From contig BSBM01000252.1 of assembly GCA_027924585.1 (NCBI GenBank), forward strand, positions 8,432,001-8,496,000: a stretch of DNA of 64,000 nt, in the 5' to 3' direction. Below, piece by piece: positions 55,744 through 64,000 of the stretch. Under the pieces are notes generated by a model. That model saw only the letters and a program-made list of their open reading frames with translations, was not told the DNA's origin and made no database searches. The translations under genes and the position numbers were made by a program. This DNA is from Larix kaempferi (Eukaryota; Streptophyta; Pinopsida; Pinales; Pinaceae). The stretch's first letter is position 1. Every line of letters starts with the position of its first letter.

Positions 55744-58700
55744 CTAAGCACATCGGATGACAAATAAAGCACATCCATGACTTGGTACTTCTATGGATAT
55801 TTTATCTCTTATTAGTCCAAGGTCTTGACCACTCCAGACATCATGATATGTACATTTTTTCTCATACAAGGAATGAGGATTCATGTCTTCATTATTGGCC
55901 TTGGTGTTATTTTTCCTAAGCAACTTCATCATGCCCTTCACTTTTGTAGTGATTATCGATGCCATAGGGCTTAAGTTGAAGAAAGAAATGTATATTTCAC
56001 CTGCATATGCAACATAACATATGAAAAGAAAAAGATATCAATAATGGTATCATCAAACGTTGATATGAAAGTAGAAGTTCCAATATATATTTCTTGGTAT
56101 ATAAGAAAACAAGAATATTTAATTCTTGCATAATTAATACAAAATTCCTCAATAAAGTGATATCTTTTTCCCAAGGACCATTATTAATTATTGAAGGATT
56201 TATTAGTAGGGGATTAGAGAATTGAGAGCATGGTCCAATAAAATCTAAAATCTGGGGAAATTTTTGGGATACTCAAGCTCAAACAATACAGATATAGATA
56301 TAGAATTAGATAAAAAGTTGTGTATTCAACCATTCAATCAATACATTCTAAATGAGTCTCATCGATAGTATAGTTATTTTGATGGATTAAGTAAGATCAA
56401 ATAAATATTAATTTTACTAAATTTATTTGTAAAACAATATAACTAATTTCAATGAAATCTTGGAGCACAAACCTTTTTTAGAGCCATATGCTATCCAAGC
56501 TCGAGCATCCTTGCCTTGAAGTACTTGTACCTATATAATCAATCAATTTATATTAGCGTTTAAGATAAATTATCAAATATTTATTAAAAATATTTAATGG
56601 GATCTATACATTAGGAGATAATATTATTTATACTCCAAATTCATACAACCTTCTATTGAAGCCAGACTTGAACAAAGACCATTTTCTCCACTGAAAAAAG
56701 GTGTCATTAGATGTTCATTATAAATACAATATGAAGTGTACCTCCGTGTTTTTGGTACTATATGCGTTGATATCAAGTACAATAGGGTTTGTAATAAGTT
56801 TCATTGCGTTATCATCAATGTTCCTTAAGTCGCCTCCAAACATAAGTGGGGATTTCGCCATAGCCCATAACGTCATCTGTGAGAATGATAACAAAACATT
56901 AAACTTTACAATTCATGAGTCTATATGTGAACTATGTTCTTAGTCACCATCGATAAAATGTGAAACAAACCTGAGTTTTTTGTTCATTGAAAGTCAGATT
57001 ACTACTTCGATATGGACCTTCATTTGCACCTAAGAGCAACATAATTATTTATCAATATCAAACTTTATTTGCTTTGTATACTATCTACAAAGCATTACCT
57101 GTTTAATTTTTAGAACTACTCTATACCTCAACTTTAGTTGAACTAACAAAGAGCATAGTAAATTAAAAAATATAGTTACTCTAAAATTTTCCATGATGAA
57201 AAATAGGATGGAGGATGCTTAAATGTAAAGAATATTTACCGACAGATGATAAACGTCCAAATGGAAGCATGTCTAAATCCGGCCATGACTTCCCTAATAA
57301 TCCTTGACCTCCTATAAAACCATGTATAGCAAATTCCCTATAGCAAAACCAAAAAGCATTAGAAAAACATCTAACCTAATAGAGAAACAATATATCTTCA
57401 GCATTAATGAGATTATCAAGCCATAAATTATCAATAAAAATATCACCTTGACACATTGAAGTGTGATTGTACATCGTTCCATGTATCCCAATCATCACCG
57501 GTCACTCGATACATGTTGACTAATGCACTTACTTCCTCAGCCATGTCTATTGTGACATGTGTTCCTGGTGAAATAGAGTACAAAATTGGGCGCTCAAAGT
57601 CTTTTAAGATCTGAAAAAACAAAAGTTATAATGCTTTGAAAATTATTTCTCTTCATCCTTTAAGATAATCAATGCAATGCAATAGATTAAGAGAATAGCA
57701 CAATAAATATTAATGTACAATGAAATCCCAACATAAAGATATAAAGATATAGATATGTCATTGTAATAATAACCACAATATAAAAGACGAAATCAACATT
57801 TTTCATTAATAATATCCTGATAATTTATCAATGATATCTCTAGGATTATAAATTATGTAAAAATAAATGGAATAAAGTAATTAGTAATATAAAATCAAAT
57901 TATATTATAATAACAGTTTATAATATATCACATAGATATTAACTACAACATAGATATCAACTACAAGTTTGAAAAAGTGTTTTTTCATCCTTAAAAAAAT
58001 GATAAAAGAAAAGAATGAATGTGACTTCAAATTATGTGGTAAACCAAACATGTTTGAAAAACATTGTATTTTTCAATATAATTTTCATTGCAAACTTAAA
58101 GTTACAATGGCATGATGTTTGTATTAGATTTATAAATGAGATAAAAATACCTGAGAGACCATTGTTATCTCATTTATGTTCAAATCATCCCCAAATACAC
58201 AATCATGCTTCACTGCAACCATGTGGAAACGAGAATGCCAGTATACTGTTAGTATTGAAATGATTATAGATAAAAGAAACTGATATAAGAGGACAATATA
58301 ATATAAGAACATGGATAGGACAATTACACAGATTCATGGTATCAAATGTTATATAATGATAATGATAAATATGAATAAAGTAGTTGAGATTTTTTTTAAA
58401 AGAATTGTATTAGAGTTTAAAGAATGGAAACTTCACCCGTTCTCAAGGGAAAAAAAAAACCATGAAAAACTTTATAGCACTTCAGAAAAGTAAAGTCCAT
58501 AGGTTTTGTTAGAGAGAAGACACTCAGAAACATGAAGATCACTTAGTTCTCTTTTTTTAAATCACGATACTATTGTGATCTGAAGTGCATAGTATCACTT
58601 TGACTAAAAGGAAGTAAAAACAAAAGAAGTGAGCATAAGAGACACTCAAGTAATAACCAGAAATAGGAAACCTCACCAAAATCAACACCCCATTCAGCAT

Positions 58701-60248
58701 ATTGTTGATACAATGACCTCAAAAATGCCTGACTAGCTTCTAATCTGGTGTCAACACTCATGAAACCTGCAGACATCCATTTACAAGCCTCATTTTTTAG
58801 ACCTATATCTTTAGCTCGCCAAATCCTACCACCCTCTTGGTATGGGAGGCCCTGCAAAAAAGTGTCACAGATAGTTAGGTCATGAGCATAATATGCACAT
58901 TGCAGCCACTTAGTATGAAAGAAAATAGTTTTACATTCAGTCAAAACCAATTTGGTTTAGATAACGAATTGCTAGCTGATCATGTAACTTACATTTGATC
59001 CCATGATTGGAGTATTGGCATTGAATGCTTGGGTGCTAATACCACGCATTACATGAATACCAAACTTGAGACCCATTTTGTGAACAATCTCTGCAACACT
59101 CTTGAAACCTTCGCCTCCCTTTGAAGATGGCCATCTCTTAGGATCTGGAATGGGTCTCCCCCATTCATCTATTACATCAAATCCTAGAGAATTTGTGTAT
59201 GCTCCTGGCTCAAATTTTCTGTACCATAAATAATCCACCACAACATACTGGGACACCATTATAGTCAGTGAGTGTCAGTTATGACTAGGCTATTAATGCA
59301 ATGACATTTCTTTATGGTTGGATTTCCTTTCACACGCATGCATTTGCATATGCTGATATATGTGCATGCATAAGTCTATGTCTATAGATCCACACAAATG
59401 TATGCATAGAAACATGAAATAAGCCACATACATGTATATTTGCTGGAACTGTAAACATAAACAACCATACAACATACATATACAGATATATGGATAGACA
59501 TCCTATACATATACACATCTATTTTTTTATAAATGTGTGTATATACGCATATATACTATATAGTGTTTGTATACATAGCTATGATGAAAGATTGAAAAAC
59601 ATGAAATTTATTACCAAAAGTACATAAATATGTAAGTCAGTAATCTCATAGGTTACCTGGTATCCATGTTGTAGAAGTTTATGGGAAACAACCCTTGCAT
59701 TGTCTAGAAATTGCTCTTCTGTGATGATCCATGAGAATGAATCATAGGAATTCCATCCTCTGGGTGGAATGCTTGCATGCCCTACTCCCTGCCCTTGTCT
59801 GTGTAACAGAAACAACTAGGGTTTAATCAATGTTATATCAAATCATTCCATTCCCTGTTGCTTGTTTTGTGCAAGTAGATCCTCTTTGTAATCAATGAAA
59901 TCTAGGTAATTTACTTCACAGCAATTATTCCATCCCGTATTGCTTGTTTTGTGCAAGTAGTTACTTTTGTAATCAATGAAATCTAAACTGATTTATTTGA
60001 CAGCAACTATCCATTGTAATTTTAAACATTGTATTCTTGAATGTATAGCCTACAAATATAAATGCAGAATTTATATATAAAGATCATGAGAAAGAAAGGT
60101 TCTCAATCCTTACACATGCAAAAAGCAGCAGAGACAGTTCTACAAGCAGGACTGATAGATCGGAACTCGATACTTACACAAGAAAAAAACACAGGGACAG
60201 TGCTATAAGCAGGAATGAGGAGCTGCTCTTCCATGAAAGTCTGGTCAT
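55744..60248 (-). CDS. APSE: GH27 alpha-galactosidase / beta-L-arabinopyranosidase-like enzyme, 12 exons
   Basis: Exons (minus strand, 5' to 3'): 60178-60248, 59657-59798, 58993-59247, 58677-58851, 58151-58212, 57447-57610, 57240-57337, 56971-57029, 56742-56876, 56634-56690, 56473-56530, 55744-56000. All introns are GT-AG, all phases agree, and the sum is 1533 bases (510 residues plus stop). A signal peptide opens it (MTRLSWKSSSS, then FLLIALSLCFFLV), so it is secreted to the wall or apoplast. Motifs: PPRGWNSYDSFSW (37-), VVVDYLWYRK, GIHVMRGIS, nucleophile D218 in VKHDCVFGDD, R270 and acid/base D274 in YRVTGDDWD, SWPDLDMLPFG, and LWAMAKSPLMFGGD. Family knowledge: plant relatives remove terminal alpha-galactose or beta-L-arabinopyranose from cell-wall glycans. 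The symbol follows the Arabidopsis homologue and is less certain than the family. An in-frame ATG at 60308 would add 20 residues before the signal peptide. Exon 10 (56634-56690) is the least certain. Confidence 0.9.
59850..60013. repeat. Tandem duplication, 2 x about 82 bp, in intron 1
   Basis: TTGCTTGTTTTGTGCAAGTAG occurs at about 59858 and 59940, followed each time by TTTGTAATCAATGAAATCTA. It lies inside intron 1 of the GH27 gene. Confidence 0.75.
60109..60225 (-). repeat. Partial duplication of signal-peptide exon end and splice donor
   Basis: The end of exon 1 with its donor (TCCTGCTTATAGCACTGTCC ... TGTGTAAG) recurs 64 bp further into intron 1 as TCCTGCTTGTAGAACTGTCT ... TGTGTAAG. The second donor is therefore a cryptic candidate. 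Confidence 0.6.
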
Positions 60249-60345
60249 TGCTACAAAAGTCCTATTCAAAGCCAGAAGCTCAAATACAGCCTTCAAACAC
60301 ACCAGCATTGAGCTTCCAGAGGCCTGCAAGACGCCCACTAGGGGG

Positions 60346-60375
60346 TTAGAAAAATATACCTTTAATATATTGTTT
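60346..60375 (-). promoter_or_regulatory. Candidate core promoter of the GH27 gene
   Basis: The minus strand holds CAATATATTAAAGGTATATTT about 100-125 bp upstream of the ATG at 60248, the only TATA-like run at a suitable distance. The start site is not known. Confidence 0.25.
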
Positions 60376-60484
60376 GGTAGATGAGAATAAGCTAACAGTT
60401 CTAGATCAGTACAAATGATCCTAACTCAGTCAAATACAGATATATTCGCCAGATTTGATCAGAAGAGCAAAAAAAAGTACTATA

Positions 60485-60786
60485 CACAAAATTTCTTGGG
60501 AAATCAGAGGATACCCCAAGTGTTCAATATGGTTAAAATCTAGGCAGAATACTGCAATGGTGGAAGGCTAAGCTTACCAAGAAGCAGAGGAAAACATGGA
60601 CAGTAGGTTTGTCAAGAAATTTTGGTAAATCTTTGTAATCTTCAGATTACCAAGATTAGTAATCTTAGTAATCCTTGTTTTCCTCTGCTTCTTGGTAATC
60701 TTGGCCTTCCACCATTGCAGTATTCTGCCTAGATTTTAACCATATTCAACACTTGGGTATCCTCTGATTTCCAAAGAAATTTTGTG
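60485..60786. repeat. Long inverted repeat upstream of the GH27 gene
   Basis: Arms 60485-60599 (115 bp) and 60673-60786 (114 bp) are reverse complements, with five mismatches and one 1-base gap by eye, around a 73-base spacer. The spacer has its own palindrome GTAATCT-TC-AGATTAC. The right end abuts a (TA)n tract. The transcript would fold into a long, nearly perfect hairpin of the kind that yields small RNAs. It could instead be a foldback element. Confidence 0.9.
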
Positions 60787-60790
60787 CTCA

Positions 60791-60840
<50 letters not shown>
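60791..60840. repeat. (TA)n microsatellite
   Basis: About 24 uninterrupted TA units beside the inverted repeat. Confidence 0.95.
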
Positions 60841-60842
<2 letters not shown>

Positions 60843-60851
60843 CAAGGTGGT

Positions 60852-60905
60852 TTTTGCTGATCAGATTGCTACATTGTATTTTGCTGATCAGATTGCTACA
60901 TTGTA
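60852..60905. repeat. Perfect tandem duplication, 2 x 27 bp
   Basis: TTTTGCTGATCAGATTGCTA plus CATTGTA is repeated exactly twice. Confidence 0.9.
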
Positions 60906-61813
60906 GAAGGATACATCACAGGCAAATCTAGGGGAAGGACTAGGAACAGCTGATTCTAATGGCGAACAACCTGGTTTAGGCTGCTCCCCTGGGGACACAT
61001 AAATGCCTAATGGAACGTGATGGATTTGAACACCTTGTTGCTTGACTCCATGCTTGTGGACAACTTATCAGGACCTACTTAAGGATTTGTTTTTAAAGTA
61101 AAAATTGTAACAACGACTTCACTTTGAAGATTGCAGGAATGAGTCTAGATCTTCATTCTCTAGTCCTTGAGGAATAAAAATAAAATAAAAAATACCCAAA
61201 TGGAAAATATTTGCTCCCACTGCTTTTGCAGTGCCTTAGAGTTCAGTTCTCTATTTGGGTATCTAGTTTAGTTTTGCTGCTCGGTGTTTAACGGGTTAAT
61301 AAGATTCAGATTCTGCTAAAACAGCTACTGTATATTCCCAAACTATAAATATATCATATATGGCATTCATGTATATACTGCTAACGCTGCATTTGGATCT
61401 AAACACAAACAATACTTCGAATCTATAATAGTGCTAAATGCTGCATTTGAACGCAAATTTTGAATCACATAACTGAAATGTAGAGCCAATATTTCATTGT
61501 TACCCCTACTTTGAATAGAATGTACTCTGATCTCTGGTTCTTCAATCTACAAAAGCAGTTGGGTCTCTGTGTCAGGAGCCTCGGACCTGGGCTTTTGCAA
61601 AACTTTTCAATGTTTTTGCTTGCTAATGTAGCTCTTATGAACATCCATGGGCTCCAGATTTGGCCATTTATACTGATAATTTGTTGAAATATTAAGATCT
61701 AGAGGATTATTGGTTAAATATTGACTTATCAGGTTGATAATGTTGTACTTTCAGTTATGTAAGTAGGTTGTCAGGCTTGTGACAAAGCTTGAGGACAGCC
61801 ATCTTTTTTTTTC
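60906..61813. other. No recognised gene
   Basis: Intergenic sequence upstream of the GH27 gene. No open frame or repeat is worth naming. Confidence 0.5.
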
Positions 61814-62134
61814 AGGACAGCGATCTGTCTAGCCTGTAGAGAGGGAAAACAAATAATGTTGAAGGTTAGTTAATATTTTATTGGATTTCAAGTTTTTTGG
61901 TGGCAAAATATATCATAATGTAGTGCTAAAATGTTAGTGAGAGTAGTCATTAATGAGGGGCGGCAGGACAGCGATCTGTCTAGCCTGGAGAGAGGGAAAA
62001 CAAATAATGTATGTCTTTTAAATAATGTTGAAGGTTAGTTAATATTTTATTGGATTTTAAGTTTTTCCCAGGCAAAAATATCATAATGTAGGGCTAAAAT
62101 GTAAGTGAGAGTAGTCATTAATGGGGGGCGGTAG
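61814..62134. repeat. Tandem duplication, period about 161 bp
   Basis: Both units begin AGGACAGCGATCTGTCTAGC (61814 and 61975) and share AATAATGTTGAAGGTTAGTT and GAGAGTAGTCATTAATG. The second has an extra piece of about 18 bp (TATGTCTTTTAAATAATG). Confidence 0.85.
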
Positions 62135-62529
62135 GAGCGGGTGGGGTTTTCTTTGATATTGGAGGAAATAAAGTGGAAACATTTTATTGGAGTTTTGGAT
62201 TGGCAACTAACAATTAGGTGGAGCACTTGGCTCTTTGGCAAGGTAAGAACATGTCAGCCAAAAAAGGTATCTTAGAAGTTCTCGTCCTTGGTGACGCCAG
62301 AATTATAATTAAGGCTTTCCAACAGAACCACCCCCTGCAGAATTCTTCCTTGGCTGGTATCCAAATTCGAATTATGGAAAATCTGAAGAGGATTCCCAAG
62401 GCTAGTTTCTTTCATATTCTCAGGGTGCATAACAGTGATGCGGACTCTTTGGCCAATAAAGCCACTCGAGAACCTGAAGAATCCTACATAGACCAAAGGG
62501 GCACCAAGTGTTATGGAACAATACCATAG
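62134..62529 (+). pseudogene. LINE-type RNase H domain fragment
   Basis: The frame starting at 62134 reads GAGGVFFDIGGNKVETFYWS, then FGLATNN, a TAG (62215-62217) where relatives have glutamine, then VEHLALWQGKN...EVLVLGDARIIIKAFQQN...FHILRVHNSDADSLANKATREPEE. It ends at a TAG at 62527. Two of the acidic catalytic positions (GD and DAD) are visible. The N-terminal DGAS segment is missing, cut where the tandem duplication ends. It is most likely a 5'-truncated remnant of a plant L1-like element. Confidence 0.7.
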
Positions 62530-62866
62530 CATTATGAAAGTTCCTATCCTAAGGTGGAATCAAACTAGAACTAAGGAAATATTGGACCCTTTGGATTTGT
62601 CCCTCGGTTGCTCCCGACATCACCTTTGCATGGCGGAGACACGTGCTGCCTTATGAAAAACTCAAAGATGGATTTGATGTCGCATTAACTGGCATTATGG
62701 GAGATAGTCTCCTCATCATTCTCACAAGTGGTTGTGTTAAAGTATCGATGACATGTTGAGCTGGGATTCTTGTTCATTATTGTGACAAACTCCTTCCACA
62801 CATGTTGCAGCCTCCAAACCTCTGCAGGTACTGCTCGAAAACTGGAATATTTACGAAAATGGGGTA
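62530..62866. other. No recognised gene
   Basis: Spacer between the RNase H fragment and the next LTR-like start. It may be the tail of the LINE, but no poly(A) is obvious. Confidence 0.4.
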
Positions 62867-64000
62867 TGATGTAATATCCCCAATTTGAACAAACCTTGAA
62901 AATATGTAAGGACTTAAGAGTTCATTTTGTTAAGACTTGATGTTGAGCTAGGATGCTCTAGAACATCAGATATGTTTGATATTTTGTTATGACTTGATGT
63001 TGAGCTAGGATGCTCTGGAATATCATATGTGTTTGATATTTTGCTAAAACTTGATATTGAAAGTAGAGGCTCTCAAGCATCAAGCATCTAAATTTAATCG
63101 TTTATATTTGGATTTGTTGTTGAGTCGAAAAGACTCTGGAGCATCAAAAACTAATATGTGATGCAAGTTATTTCATTTACTTAGTGTCTAACTGAGTTGG
63201 GAATAGCCACTAAAGAGGGACCAAGCACACTAAAGGGGGAATGATCCCTTTTAATATTAATAATTGAAAATATTTAAGAACATAAAACAACGAAAAAGTT
63301 AAATAAAAGACTAACTACTAAATTAAAAGAAACTGAAAAAAAGAATCCTAACCACCTTTTTGAAAGAAAAGAAGTATAAAAACGGATAATGAAATAGAAA
63401 AGGGGCATACTTTTCCCTAAGAGAAGAGAGGCAACAATTAAAAAAAATGTGTACAAAACCATTTTCCCAAAAAGAGAAAGTTACAGAGAAGACAATACAT
63501 AGAGGGTATCGGTATGTACCCCATTGTAAGCCTCGGTTGTAAAACTTAAAGTCCTCTTATCTAAGAAAGGAATAAGGTAGGTCTAGAAGAACTATGATCT
63601 AAAAGGATTTGAATAAAATTTTGCAGAGAGACGGTAAAAAGCCTTATGGGTCATCTGCTTTAGATTAAATACAGATAGAGAATATTTGTTTTCCCTAATT
63701 ATCCCTGTTAATGTGCTTGGTCTGGTTCGTGGGTGATTTACTGAGTTGGGATACAAAACTATTCAGAAAATCTAAGGCTGAGAAGAACGTGGGAGTTCCT
63801 AATTCAGTTGGGTTGCCAAGGCTGATAAGTCTTCTTACCCTTATCATATATTTACTGTAAATTTATTTATTAATATGTGAAGTAAATTTTGTTATAAATT
63901 CAGTAGGATTTCATTCGAGGTATTATTTTAAAATATAGTTAGAAAAATGTTTAGTATTCCTTGAAAAGTATTATTAATATCATATAAAGTTTTACTTTAT
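62867..64000 (+). repeat. Possible Gypsy LTR running off the window
   Basis: Begins TGATGTAATATCCCCAATTTG, a start typical of chromovirus LTRs, after the purine-rich ATGGGGTATGA. At about 62924-63140 it has four degenerate units of near 57 bp (GACTTGATGTTGAGCTAGGA...CTGGAACATC). No second copy lies in the window, so the end and family are unknown. Confidence 0.4.

Noticed and set aside
58311-58493. Plus-strand frames inside the GH27 gene (56701-56943, 58015-58263, 58311-58493)
   Set aside because: They lie antisense to exons or in introns of the gene and have no features of their own.
59293-59518. Minus-strand frames between exons 2 and 3 with hydrophobic Y/I/C-rich peptides
   Set aside because: They come from an ATGTATA-type low-complexity intron and are removed by splicing in the consistent gene model.
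1-64000. tRNA or rRNA genes
   Set aside because: Only tRNA-complementary primer sites were seen. No cloverleaf or rRNA core sequence was recognised on either strand by reading.

Overview
This window is plant nuclear DNA. It holds one complete intron-containing gene, a secreted GH27 alpha-galactosidase/beta-L-arabinopyranosidase-like enzyme with 12 exons and 510 codons on the minus strand at 55744-60248. The rest is almost entirely LTR retrotransposons of different ages, several nested in one another. Methionine-tRNA-type primer sites, Copia and chromovirus polyproteins, a Tat-like Gypsy element and GT-AG plant introns all point to a vascular plant with a large, repeat-rich genome. A gymnosperm would fit, but the sequence does not prove it.

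Layout. 1-8.6 kb: a decayed Copia-like LTR family (R1) with a head-to-head second LTR, split by a 5.66-kb non-autonomous element (1208-6871) that has 1.67-kb LTRs and decayed acidic, coiled-coil-like reading frames. 8.6-10.0 kb: a possible exon fragment, a cluster of GTTAAC-type motifs and a run of short hairpins. 10012-15970: a Copia element on the minus strand, with a perfect TAGAG target duplication and a polyprotein broken by a few nonsense codons and a frameshift. 16616-30346: a young, apparently intact 13.7-kb chromovirus with two 4419-bp LTRs, TGGCA target duplications and a 1560-residue Gag-Pol carrying a chromodomain. 31-35.4 kb: the dead pol and LTR of a second chromovirus family (family B). 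35.7-36.8 kb: a possible minus-strand solo LTR.

37245-55511 is a second dead family B chromovirus. It is cut in its protease region by a very young 12.46-kb Tat-like Gypsy element (38686-51148, AGCGT target duplications, LTRs differing by one base plus a 20-bp repeat unit). The Tat-like element encodes one polyprotein of more than 2200 residues, with three zinc knuckles spread on both sides of its protease. It has a degenerate RNase H and no visible second RNase H. Both of its untranslated regions contain tandem repeats.

55.7-60.3 kb is the host gene. Its 5' flank carries a 115-bp-arm inverted repeat of about 95 percent identity, a (TA)n tract and several short tandem duplications. 61.8-64 kb holds a 161-bp tandem duplication, a LINE-type RNase H fragment and the start of another LTR that runs off the window.

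Insertion order from nesting and by-eye LTR divergence: R1 and the family B chromoviruses are oldest, followed by the LARD-like element, the Copia element, the 13.7-kb chromovirus, and finally the Tat-like element.
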